A DNA stretch of 64,000 nt from Poecilobothrus nobilitatus (Eukaryota > Arthropoda > Insecta > Diptera > Dolichopodidae), in NCBI GenBank assembly GCA_947095535.1, contig OX352774.1:207750965-207814964 (forward strand), read 5' to 3'. Positions 24,797-37,363 of the stretch are shown here, one piece after another (position 1 is the first letter of the stretch; every line of letters starts with the position of its first letter). The position numbers were made by a program, and so were the translations under genes. The notes below the pieces were generated by a model that saw only the letters and a program-made list of their open reading frames with translations, was not told where the DNA came from and searched no databases.

Positions 24797-25539
24797 CCCA
24801 GAGTTGACACAGTCTACTCTACTGCACTCTTCCTCGTTTTTACATAAATTAAATAACTTAGTTTTAATTGTTTTAAATTGTTAAATTTTGTCAGTTCTAT
24901 CAGTTGTTACAATATTATACAATGTGTAATGCACGTTTTAACAAATTTACATATTAATTAATTTGATTAATTTCTTTCTTATTTAATTTAACAAAAAATA
25001 ATAAAAAACTTTCAATGCTCATAAAATTTTTTATTTTTTTATCATTTTTAATTTACAAGCAATTAGATTTTTTCAATTATTATTATTCATCTATTTTTAC
25101 TATTTATTAATTGTTTTAATGAATAAATTAATCAAATCAAGTTTATCGTTACTTATGGAATTTTGAAACATTATTGCAAATACTTTAGTTAATTAATTTT
25201 TATATATATATATGTAAGTAATTTTGAAACATTTTAGAATATTCAAATAAAAAAAAAAATTATTTGATAAGAGTTTCATTCAATTAGATCTATTTAAATA
25301 AATAATTTTTTGTTTGCATACATTTATTATTATTAATTACTATTAACGTTAATTACTTGCAACCCTAATTTTGTGAAGACAATAAATAAATTATATTTTG
25401 GTTAAATAAGTAGAATCTCGGTCATTCGATAGTATTTCTTGAAATGGATACCGAGAAAAGCAAAAATAGTTCCGTACGTACCTTATCTTCAGTTTTTTCA
25501 TTCTATGGTGTGGATATAGAAATGAACAAGGTATAATGT
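24797..25539. other. AT-rich spacer
   Basis: Nothing recognised; begins with a slightly GC-richer phrase (gacacagtctactctactgc) that may belong to the preceding element. Confidence 0.35.
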
Positions 25540-26410
25540 AAACCAATGGTTTTTAAGAGCGCACCTTTCCAAAAGACAAAAATTTGAAAATTTAAGAAGT
25601 TTTTTAGTAATATGAAAATATGTGAAAATAGGACTTTTCTGGAATTTTGGGTACAGGTGCCTAAAAATAGCAAATTTTCAATTTTTCAGCCCTAATACGT
25701 CTTAAACAGGGGGTGGTGCAAAAAAATTTCCTAAAAAAACTTATACTAATTCTAAAAGTTCTTTCTTGTCTCAAAATTTCAGGTTTCTATCTAAAGGCGT
25801 GCCGGAGTTATAAAAAAAGAAATTTCATGCAAAATGTGGTTTTCACCTAACGGTAAATTTAAAAAGTAAAGTCCAAAATATTGCATAATTTTAATATTGC
25901 TTTATGTAGATAATAAAATTTCCGGTCTTCTGGCGGTTTTAGATTGCAAAACTATTACGTAGAGCCTGAGATATATACATCTGAAAATGGGGCTTTTTCA
26001 CAATTTTGAAGAGCTTTAACTCTGAAACCCTATATAAGTAAAATAAACCTTTAATTTAAAAATATATTACTGTAGCTTTAATTTTCGCATGACTGTCGCA
26101 TGACGTTTTCAGATTGAAAAAATTTTAAGCAGAACATAAGATATATGCATTTAAAAATAGGGCTTTTTCAAAGTTTAAGAGGCTGTAGCTCCGTAATGGA
26201 TGTGGCTACATGAAAAAGTTGTTCCAGAAAATTATTTTTTTTATGAGACCTACCCATGGTTAAAATTATTTTTCTCTATCTTTAACGGTGTAAATGTTTT
26301 GTAAACAGAGGGACGGACGGACAGAGTGAAAACTAATAAGCACATTTTTTCAAATTTTTTTTGGAAATGTACTAAAAATTGCCAACTAATTTGTTAGCCC
26401 AAGCCTAAAG
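25540..26410 (-). repeat. dispersed repeat family R, copy D (longest)
   Basis: Reverse complement of the family order: on the minus strand it begins gttggcaatttttagtac near 26380, then gtgcttattagttttcactc, tgtccgtccgtcc at about 26310, the agcatggataggtctcat-like block, ggaacaactttttcatgtag, cattacggagctacagcctc, ctgtacccaaaattcc, and ends near 25540. It shows the full unit is at least 850 bases, longer than copies A and F suggest. No ORF. Confidence 0.6.
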
Positions 26411-26415
26411 AGATT

Positions 26416-26525
26416 TCTTTGGTAAACAGACTTATGAATTATTGGATCAAGAAGGAATAATTGTACATACAAATTGGACCGATGGTACTGATGGAAATGT
26501 TCTTACTTTCACTTATGACGCTTAG
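26416..26525 (+). other. orphan short ORF, possible exon or gene fragment
   Basis: About 35 codons with non-random composition (FGKQTYELLDQEGIIVHT..., ending FTYDA*) lie directly after copy D of family R. A possible acceptor, gtaaacag, precedes TYELLDQ. I do not recognise a family. It may be the last exon of a lost gene or part of a transposon; too short to decide. Confidence 0.2.
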
Positions 26526-27731
26526 GGTTTTACGTTCATATGGAATAGTTTAATTTTAATATATGGATATTATAATTTTTTTTCTTTGGTTTGTTATTAA
26601 GGGATGATGCATTATTCTAAGGGTAACTATTCATATTTATTTACACAAAAAAAAATATTGGTGATCTATTAAATTATGGGTTGGTATATTTTTTAAAGTG
26701 TTTCAAGATAACAATTTTTAAAGTTTTTCGTATATGTTTTTAGAAAGAAAATTATATTTTTCCTGTAAATAACATAAAAAGTTGATTTAAGACATATTAA
26801 ATATTAAAATTATCAGCTTTCATATAAATGAAATTTATTTTCTATTTTGTCAATTGTTACTTAAATTACATGAATAGATTTAATAAAAAAATGTTGATTT
26901 ACTTAAAAAAAATTATGTTTTAAAATTAGAACATAGACTTTTTGCCGTCTGGTCGAAAAGTGTTTCATATTTGCTAAACAGTAATTACAATAATAACTTT
27001 TCCTGCTTACACTATGTATAATGACAAAAAAATAATAAATAAAAGCTATAAACAAAACTTTTATCTCCCTTTTTTGATCCTTTTCTTATGTAAACCTAAA
27101 AATGTTGAAATTTTAAAGAAAAAACTTATGGAACTATGATAATGATAATTGCTGTTCTCTTTGAAAAACGCAAAGTTTCTATTCCATTTCAGATCAGAAA
27201 CTTACAAAATTATAAATGTTTTTAAATTGAAAAATTGCATAAATTTTTTTTTTTTTAATAACTCTGATTTCTTTATAAAAATTACCTATAAAACACCTAC
27301 ATATAAAAAAAATTTAAATAATTGCAGTCAATACTAAAAAAAAAAACATTGTAAAAAAAGCTCAGATTAACATGTATATTTGTATTTAAAACCCCATCAC
27401 TGAAATATAAAAAAAAATTTAAAATAAATTATTATAGAAATTAAAATTATCAGCGTTCAAATTTATCAAAATTATCAGGTTCAGCGTAAAAATTAAGAGA
27501 CATTGATAAATTTGCAATTGTTTATTAATGGCGTAAATTATAGAGAAAAGGGTATAGATAATAATTAAAAATAAAAACAATTTTAAAGATTTTTATAAAA
27601 GCTAAAAAAGTGTCCTATGCTACTTTAATCAAGTAAAAACTTCTATAATTCTTAGAAATTAAGACTTAAATAATTGTTTTAAAATTTATCTGAATCTAAT
27701 TATCACAATATACCACCTATGGTATCTTATG
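26526..27731. other. AT-rich intergenic, nothing recognised
   Basis: No supported coding sequence or repeat. Confidence 0.35.
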
Positions 27732-27734
27732 TTA

Positions 27735-28406
27735 GGGGCTGTTCACAAATTACGTAATGGCCTAGGTGGGGAGGAGGGGGATCTGAAAACTTGTTACGAA
27801 TTGTTAAGATGGGAAGGGTGGTTCTTTTTAAAAATGTTACGTAACCAAATTTCTTCCATTTTATAAAAAAAAAATTACACTAAATATATTTTCTATATAA
27901 ATTTTCAACCTACAAAAATGTAAACAAAAAATGTATATGTATTTACAAAAAAAAAATTGCATTTTATTTTAAATTTAAAATTTAAACAGGCTTTGACTTT
28001 TATTTTTGTACTCGGCGAAAGTTTAAGACGAAAGTTTTGCGAAACATTTATATGTTTGTGTCGCCCCCCGTTTAGGAGTCGTAAGGGGTCAAAAACTAAA
28101 AATTCTATATATTCAAACATCTGTAACTTGGACCCCTGTCCAAATTTTTTTTGAAGTAATATACAAAAATAAAAGCTGCAACATTATATTTTTGTTTGTG
28201 TTAATAATTTTTCTTAATAATACAAAGTTGCCTTAAAATTGAAATATTTATTAATTTAAATCAGAAATATTTAAAAATTGTTTTATTTTTTGTTAGGTTA
28301 TTCCTCTTGGGGAGGGCTTCTCGGAATTTGTTACAATCTGATACTAGGGGGAGGCGGCGGGTTAAAAAGCGGCAAAAAGAGCGTTACCTAATTTGTGAAC
28401 AGCCCC
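27735..28406. mobile_element. TIR element with TTA target duplication (PIF/Harbinger-like MITE), disrupted by repeat R
   Basis: Left end ggggctgttcacaaattacg and right end taatttgtgaacagcccc are inverted copies, and TTA flanks both (27732-27734 and 28407-28409). Three-base TTA/TAA duplications are typical of PIF/Harbinger. The sub-terminal parts are G-rich (ggtggggaggaggggg; ctagggggaggcggcggg), unlike the surroundings. A family R fragment (28045-28265) lies inside. No transposase frame is visible. Confidence 0.65.
28045..28265 (+). repeat. dispersed repeat family R, copy E, nested in the TIR element
   Basis: Tail-half copy closely matching copy B (gtaaggggtcaaaaactaaa; cccctgtccaaatttttttt; gctgcaacattatattttt). 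Its position inside 27735-28406 means it inserted after, or was carried by, that element. Confidence 0.55.
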
Positions 28407-28409
28407 TTA

Positions 28410-31400
28410 TTGCTTTTTTTTTTACTTTTATCATTGTATATAGATAGATACAATCCCAATTATATCCTATATATTAAAATTTTTATAATACGTATGTAAA
28501 TGGTTTAATTAAATATTTGTTTGCCTTACATATAATAACCATTCAATTTATTACTGTTGATTTACATTTAAGATAAATTAAAACCAACTTTTTTATTAAA
28601 TGATTCTAAAAATCTAGTTATAAATTCTTAGAAAATTATTATTAAAAAATGTAATAAACTTATTTAATTTAAACATTTGATAAAAATAATTGTAATTGAA
28701 TTAATTCCCAAAGGAAAAATGTTAATTATTTATTATAATTTTGTTTTTAATAAGTTTGATTTGTTAGAAAACAAGTTTTATTTGTTTCATATAAGACCAA
28801 TAATAACCGCAATAGATTTAAAATAATTAGTGTTATCCTAAATGTATGCAATAATTTTTTTTAAATTTCTTTAACCATTTTTTTCTTACAATAAAATATT
28901 TTAAATGTTTTTTTTTGTGATTTTTCATTCATGAAAAACGATGCGATTTAAATTTAAAAAGTTAAAAATAAAACTTAAATATTATTTTATTTACAATGAT
29001 CCATGAAATTTTTTTTTTATTTTGATTTTATTACTACGGAATTTCTAAGCACCTCAATTATTTCTTCCCAAATTTCTCAAAAAAAAAAAAGAAAAAATTA
29101 GATATAATCAGCGATATTTGATGATTAGTATTAATTTATGATTCATACAATATATAAAAAATTTAATAACTTTTAAATATATACCGTTTGAAATTTAATT
29201 GGTAACTTTTAAAATTTAATAGAAAAATTAAATTTAACAAATTATATCGTTAAAATATCCAATTATTTTAATTTTTATGTATTTTAAAATAGAATTTTTC
29301 TAAATATAATTTTTCAATATAAATATTTTACATTTCCGGAAAATTATAAAAAAAAAATTTTTATAAAATAATTTTCATTCATGATTACATGCAAACAAAA
29401 CCCAAATTGAAACCTAGAATTTTCTCATTAAAATTAAATTTTCGAAAAAAAAAAAAATATTGAAAATTCATTGGACCAATTTATTTGTCATTTTTTTTTA
29501 TCTTTATTTTTATTACTAAAACCACATACAAAATAAATATAATTATTTGATTTTTTGAAATCTTTAACAAAATTTAAAAACAACAACTATAAACCATATT
29601 TATTAATAAAAATGGACATTAAACAAATTAAAAATAAATTATTTTTAATTTAAAACAAATGATTAAAATTAGCAGAATTTTATATCCTTTTTATTTTTGG
29701 CATTAATCAGATTACTGAAATAGCTATCAATAACAATTATTCATACACAATATATCCTGCAATTTATTGAAATTATAGGGTAGGAAGTATAAGAAAGAGT
29801 TAAGGAAGGTCAAAACAGTTAAAGAAGCTTTAAAACCAGCTAATGTCTCGCTGATTCTAACTGTTTCTAGTTGCGTTTATTTGCAGAACCATTTATTTTT
29901 TTCATGTAACTGTTTGATCTTACAGACAATAACAGCTCTAAAATAGTTAGAAGCTAAACAAAACATCGAAAAACATCTGTCTAAGGTAGTAAAATGTTAA
30001 AATTAACAAGAAATTTAACCATCAGTTAAAAAAAAACTTCTAAATTATTCCACAAAGTAAAATTTATTGACAACATATACAATAATGTTGAGGTTCACTT
30101 GGATGGAAATTCCAAAATCCAAGGTGAATCTATAAAGATTGATGAATATATAAATTGGTGAATATATAAAAGATTGATTCTGCTACGCAAATATAAGATC
30201 TTCCAATATAAACAATTTGCAAGACCATCTGAACTTATGGAATACAGTTGTGAATTTAGAAACGTCATCCAATATTGAAAAATGCGCACCATATTCTTAA
30301 ATTTAAAGTAAGTTCTTAGGCAATCCGTTTTATATAAAAAATGCAATATTCATAAGAACTTACAAATTTTAAAAGACGACAGAAAAAAGAAGTATTACTT
30401 TTTTTTACTTTTGGTAGCAGAGTTTTAAAGAGAACCTTTAAAGAGAAGTTTATCTATTAAAAATTTGAATTATATAATAGATACAGTAAATTAAATGTTT
30501 GGTTACTTGTTGTACAATTGTACAGCTTAAAGAAGACAATATAGAGTAAGGTGATTAAAATTGACCTAAGATTACTTGGAATATAGATGATGAACAAAGA
30601 ATATCTGAATAAAGATGATAATGATTTAACCAATGAATGTGTTATGTATATAATTATTGCACTTGAAGAAATAAGAATAACATAGCGATGGGGTAAAAAC
30701 AGCTGATGATGACAAATTTTAGTTATGCAGAACAATATAGTTTGACACTATCTTATTAGAAAAAAGGCATTTCTAACCTATACATACATACATTCATATC
30801 TACATTCAGTTAAAATGTTATCATAATCTTAACGGCAAAAATATCAGAATATTCTTAAAATACATAATTTTTTTTTTTAAAGTTTAATATTTATATAGCC
30901 AAAATTTTTTTTTTTGTTTTGCGGGATGATACAGTAATAAAATCTCATTAAAATAAAAAAACCCCAAACAGTATGTATGAATTGCGAAAGTTTTAATATT
31001 CGATTAAATCTGAAAATGAAAATTGTGTTGACAACAACAAACAAAACAAAAACACCAAAACTCAACTTACACACAAATTATATTTAACGGAAATAGTGAA
31101 TTGTTGATATTTTTACAGGTAATAATAATAATAATTTTTTTTTTTTCTTATTATTATTTTTTTATTTTCAGGTGAACTTTAACCAAAGCTAATATTATAT
31201 TTATTTAATTTGTATCAAACGTATAATCAAATTAAAAAAAAAAAAAAAATAATAAATAATAAGAAGAAAAAATAACCATCAGTTCTTGTCTAATGAATAT
31301 CAGAATAGATAGATAGATGATGGAGATGCAATATAGATTCTATGGTGTGTTCCTTAATTTAGTTCTACTTTAGAAGTGATCTAGTTCATTTCATCATAAA

Positions 31401-31752
31401 AAATTCGGAAATTTTCTCATTTATACGGAATTTCTAAATTAATTTTTAAAAAAAATTAAAAAAAAAAAAACCGTTGAAAAAAAAACAAAACTAATAAAAC
31501 GGTTCGTTTAACGAAATATATTTATGTTAAAAGTGAAAAGTGAAATTTTTTAATTTATTTTTGGTGTTTAATTTCTTTTATTTATTTTTAATATGAATGA
31601 ATTAATTTTAAAAATATAAAAAATACATATTTGAGTAAATCAAAATTAAAAAAAAATTTTATTTTTAATTTTATTGAAGGTTTTAAATGTAAAATTTAAT
31701 ATTTAAAAAAATTTATAAGTCAAAAGTGTTAAAAATTAAAAATAAAATTAAA
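28410..31752. other. AT-rich 5' flank of the CLIP protein gene, no gene supported
   Basis: Mostly homopolymers. 30090-30740 is slightly more complex but every frame is broken by stops. The minus-strand ORFs at 30095, 30457 and 30877 carry no recognisable domain. Confidence 0.4.
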
Positions 31753-34700
31753 ATGAATTTAATTAAAAGTATAATCGGATTATTTTTATTATGGGAATAT
31801 AATCGTGGATATTGTGAACAAGGAACATTTGGTAATTAACTTTATTTTTTTTTTTTTTTTAGTATATTGTCCTGCCACATAAATTTGACAAAGAAATGGC
31901 CTTTTCTTTTCAGGCGTGGCTTTATTTTTTACGCTCTTACCCACTACTAGGCCAAGAAGGCTCCTTTATTTGTTTAGAATAGAAATTTAAATAACTATAA
32001 CAAAATTTATTAACTTTGAAGACACACATTTCCTTTTCTTCCCTTTATCTCTACTAGAATTATTTAACCTACATTTCTTTTCGGAAATATAGGGATCCCT
32101 CTTAAAATATATTTTGTCTAACATAAATTTACCATTATATATATACTAATTTAAAGTGATAAATTTATATGAATGATTTGTCATTCAATTCTGACCAAAT
32201 CATTTTTTATCATTATTATATTCCATACTCGTTACTTCTGCTCTTTCCAATATCAACCAATCTATGTATATTTTTACCTGTCATATAGGAAAATGAAACT
32301 TACAGAAGAAGAAATTATAATGGCATGACATAATACATTTAAGACATTCATTCACGATTGATAGACAATTAAGATTTTATAAGATTCAGTTAATCTCAGC
32401 AGTTAATAACGGCAGTGGTAAACAGATCACGTAACAAAAATGAACAAATATAAATAACCTCATAAAGTTGTACAAATATAACTTAACTTGAACCATTACA
32501 AAGAAAGATCGAGGACAAAAAGAAAGATAACATCTACAATAATGCCAATATTGTAAATCATTGTAAATTGTAAAAAAATCTAAAGAATATAAATAGAGCT
32601 ATAAAAGAAGAATTGCTTTCTAAAATGCGTGATTTACATTGAACCATTTCTCTAGCTTTTTTTCTAGCATATCTAGTAAATCTAGATCTAAAAACAAAAC
32701 GAAGTTTTCACCTGCTTATCAACTATGGGCATTATCAGTTAAATATCGGTTACGTACTTTTTAATGACAGATTTGAATTCCGTGTAAGTAAGCAAATTTG
32801 ACACAATTCTCAAATATCTAGATGAGTCTTTCACTACGAAATAAAACTCTATTCCTTAAACGAATATTATACTAATATTAAAAGATTTTAAAAATTATAA
32901 AAATTATTTAATAAAAATAAAGTCATCCGATTTGGAACTAAATTTTTAAGTTTAGAATAATTACGTATTCCTTTTTTTTTGCACCTTTTTAAATCAGATT
33001 TATTTTTTAATTCTGCTTTCAATTCTGCTTTTTAATTCTGCGTTTAGGAGCTTCTATTTTCATAAAAAAAATATTTAAGGTTTTATAATCTTAATATATA
33101 ATTCAAGATTAAATAAATATGTATATATATAAAAAAATGTATGTGATGATAATTATGTGTTCAGAAGCTATATATTTAATCTATACGATTTGTTTTGTTT
33201 CCAAAAAAAAATTTACCTGAAATATTTCTTAATCTTAAAATGTTAACCTATGTTTCCTATTCTTTTAATATTTTTATAGATCGATTATTAGTTCCATCAT
33301 CTAGTCGACATCCCGGAACAACAAATCAATATCTAAAAGTTCGTCAATTTTATGATGGTGGTGGTACTGGTGGAACTGAATGTCCAACAGCAAGTGAATG
33401 TGTTCCATTAGTTGAATGTTCACCATTAATTTATGATATAGCAAAAAGTTGTTATTACGGAGATAAAACATTATTTTGTAATCAAAATGAGGATGTTCCA
33501 TATGTATGTTGTCCAAGTAATCCATTAGAAAGAAATCAAATATGCGGAAGAAGTTTAGTACAAGGACAATTTTATAAAGGACTTGGAACATTTCCATTTG
33601 TAGCAAGAATTGGATTTAAAAGTAAATAAAATTTTATGAAAACAAACATTTTAAAAGTTTATAAAACATTTATGATGTTTATAAAAAAGGTTTATAGTAC
33701 GTACTTAAATTAAATTTTTAGATGTTAATACTGGACATTTTGCATACCCATGTACTGGTTCAATAATTTCAAGACGGGTAATTTTAACAGCAGCACATTG
33801 TGCTTTAGCAAAAGCAGATGGTCATAGATTGTAAGTAAATACGTAAATGCAAAATAAATTTTTATAAATTAAAAATGTTTTAAAAAGGTCAAGTATAAAA
33901 GTCGGTGAATATGATACATTAAGTGAACCAGATTGTGCAGCTAGTGGTTTTTGTGCACCAAGATCAGTAAATCATGCAATTAGTCATGTTATTGTACATC
34001 CAGATTATAAGCATGGACAATATCATCACGATATTGCATTATTAATATTAAAAACACCAATGAATTACTCTGGTGAGTTTGAATTTGAGCAGCTTTTGCA
34101 AATTATACATATATGAAATAATATACAGGAAACCGAAAGCGTTCATATTTGAACTGTATCTTATAATTATTTCAATAAAATTGACACATTTTTTTTTGGT
34201 TACAATTTCAAACTTTACTGAACAATTTATGACAAAATATGCTAATAAATTATTTTTACTGTCTGTATTGGACAATTTTGTTTGTCTGTTTACAAAATTT
34301 GAACACCGTAAATATAAAAATTTAGCCATCAATTGATTTCATTAAAAAAAAAAAAATGGCTAAAATAAACTTTTATTTTTAATGACTTGTTAAGTAACTG
34401 AACTTACTTTCCTTCCCCTTACTTCTCTCGGTTTTCTTGGAATTTAAATAAAGAAAAAAAGAGTTTCCTTTCCCATTTTTAGGGCGTTTACACTTAATAA
34501 AATCCGAAAAACTCCTTATAAAGAAAACATTTTTTTAGTGCATTCGAAAATATCACACTAAATAAGCTGATCACACACAATTATCTGTCAAATTTTTTTT
34601 GTACTCTCGACTACACTATATTCGCACTAAACATGAAAAGAAAAGAAGTGTCAAGGATCTAGTGTCAAATGATAGTGCGATAAGTTCAGAAACATGTTTA

Positions 34701-36875
34701 ATATGCTTTAATTGCCTCAAATCGAATTTTTTTATTCTGCCTCTTTTTATAAGCTAAGAGTTAACTTTGTTACCTGTTTAAATATAAAAAAGAGAGATAT
34801 CTACATGGAAACTAAAAAAGTGTTTTCTTAAAATTTTGCCGAATAATTCGCAATTTTATTAATGTTTTAAATACGTGTGCCCATTAATAACTCTTAATTT
34901 TAGATGCTTCCTTGTTTTTTTTTTTGTTGTTATTTATGAACTTTGTTTCAATTACAATTATATTTAGTTAATAATTAATTACTATATTTTTTTTTTTTGT
35001 TTTTTGATTTATTATCGTTTTCTATTGAAAGTTACTAGGTTGGAATATTAAATTAAAAAATACATATAGGTTTAAACTTATAATAATTACTGATGAACTT
35101 AGATATTAGATATATATTGTCAATATTTTACTTTGACGTGCCATTAGAATTTAAAAAAATTTTATTGCAAATAATTATTAAAAATTATTATGATGTCATT
35201 TTTTATATCTATATATCAGTACATACATAGTACAAACAAATATACATATATAAACTGTTTTTTATAAACTCATATTGATCTAATTTTACAAAGTTTTATA
35301 AGATATTATAATATAGATATTAATTTTTTTTTTTTTGATTTATTACAAAATTAGTTTTATATTTTTTTTTTTAAATTGGGTCACGCATAACCACCTCTTC
35401 AATATTTTTATAAATTTATTTTATTTTTTTTTTCATTTTATAATTAAAAATAAATCATTTATATAAGTTTTTTAATTATTTTTTTTTTTTTAATATTTAT
35501 TCTATAGTTGCTTCACAACCAATTTGCCTTCAAAAATCTAAAACAAATTTAGTGGTGGGAAAACGTGCAACAATTGCTGGTTGGGGTAAATTATCATCAT
35601 CAAGTATACGTTCAACAGAAATGGTATCATTAGAATTACCATTAGCTGCATGGGAATTATGTTTACGTGTTTATGGTTCAACTGGTGCATTAGAATCACC
35701 AAGTTCAGTTGGTACGTATGGTAATAAAAATGGTCCAATTTAGTTAAAATTAAAATATTTAAAATATAAACTCTAAAAAGCACAAAATATTTATTATAAC
35801 GTTAACGAATAACAGGTCTCTCTAGTAATGAAATGGTATGTACATATATGATTTATTGACTATTACATGACTATCACAGAATTGGATTGTACGACCTAAA
35901 TTTTAAACTTTCCGTCTTACCTTTTTTCATTGTGTTTGACATAGTGAAAAATTAAAATATTGTATACACAATTTACATAATTTCATTTTTTAGGGTTCTT
36001 CTATTTAAAACGAAGTATAATAAAAAATGAAATGGTGTATCTCTTACAAATGAAAATATCATTAATTTGAAACTGAGCAACAACTTTACTTTGATATTTT
36101 TATTATACTATAACTAAATCACAGTTAGAACTTTCAAATCAAGAAAGTGTTCTTTAAAAACTCCAAAAAATTAAAAAAAAAAAGTCTTAATGTAGTTAAA
36201 AGTTATAAAACTTTTTTTCTTAAATATAAAATGTCAATTACTTTAAACTATAGTTTTTCATATACACTATTTCATTACTAAAGAGACGAACAGTGAATGC
36301 TAGACTCTGTCAGTATGTATTTAAATCAAATATACTTTTTATCATTAAATACATTTCAAAAAAAAAGTTTTTTAATTTCTATAATTGAAAGTCAAAGGCC
36401 AAATAGTCAAACTCTATAAATTTGAAGAAAATCCATAACTAAATAATAAAGATATAAGACTTTTAATTTCAAATAGAGACTGATAGTCTCTCTTGTGCTT
36501 TTTAGGGTAAAAGGAATAAAATTTACAAATAAATTAAATTTTTTTTTTTTAATTTTTCGGTGGAATATAAAACATTTACATATGTATAGATGGTCAATGG
36601 ATGTGTGCTGGTGGTGAAAATAAAGATGTTTGTCAAGGTTTTGGTGGTGCACCACTTTTTATACAGGAAAATGGAATTTATTCACAAGTAAATAAAAAAT
36701 TGATTTAATTTTTCAAAATAAAATTTTTAATTGTGTACTATTATACTATATATGTATGTAGATTGGTATAATGTCTTTTGGTTCTGATAATTGTGGTGGT
36801 GCTCGTATACCTAGCGTTTATACATCGATTTCATATTATGCGGATTGGATACAAGATAATACACCATCTGAATAA
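31753..36875 (+). CDS. CLIP-domain serine protease homologue (catalytic Ser lost)
   Basis: Seen: seven exons, 31753..31831, 33280..33621, 33722..33830, 33888..34072, 35508..35711, 36590..36687 and 36762..36875, all in frame; 376 residues. The signal peptide is MNLIKSIIGLFLLW.... One CLIP domain with six Cys follows (ECPTASECVPL ... YVCCP), then a chymotrypsin fold. Catalytic His (TAAHC) and Asp (HHDIALL) are present, but the GDSGG motif reads GFGGA within CQGFGGAPLF, so both the Asp before the serine and the nucleophile Ser itself are replaced. Known: CLIP-SPHs of arthropods act as non-catalytic cofactors in prophenoloxidase and Toll-type cascades in haemolymph. Inferred: secreted regulatory cofactor. 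No IVGG activation motif; CGRSLVQGQF stands in its place. Introns 1 and 4 are about 1.4 kb each. AATAAA overlaps the stop codon (36871-36876). Confidence 0.9.
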
Positions 36876-37363
36876 AATTAATTTAATATAAATAATATAT
36901 GTATTAATTAAATTATAGTGTGTTCAATACAACAAATTTATATGGTTTAAGGTATAGTGGCAGTAAAAATATCTTTTTTTTTTTGTTTAGATTAGATTTA
37001 ATTGTAGAAATTTTAAATTATAAGAAGAATAATAATTAAATATTATTATGTGATATACATATTTAACATAATTAAAAAACAAAAAAAAAAACAATCATAC
37101 TCTTGTTGAATATTTGATCATTGCAAAAAAAAAAAAATAATAATAAAATATGTAATTTAAAATTGAAGTATAATTTCATTATTGAAAAGAAAACAAAATA
37201 TTATTTAATTTTTAAAAATTTATTTATATTATTTTTATTTCTTAAAAACAAACAATAATCTAACAATAAACTTATTTACAAACATTTTTTCTTTTTCTTA
37301 TTTTCATTACATAAAAAAAACTTAAGACAAACAATTTAAAAAACAATTTTGTTACGATAATTG
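36876..37363. other. tail-to-tail intergenic space
   Basis: Shared 3' region between the plus-strand CLIP gene and the minus-strand ACE gene; 488 bases, A/T runs only. Confidence 0.6.

Noticed and set aside
30090..30740. Possible decayed retroelement reverse transcriptase
   Set aside because: One frame briefly resembles the end of a LINE RT (DGNSKIQGESIKIDEYINW) but stops interrupt every frame and no YxDD-type motif is seen.
34073..34336. 87-codon plus-strand ORF after exon 4 of the CLIP gene
   Set aside because: It lies in intron 4, starts at the splice donor and has no family resemblance. Joining exon 4 to 35508 restores the protease fold.
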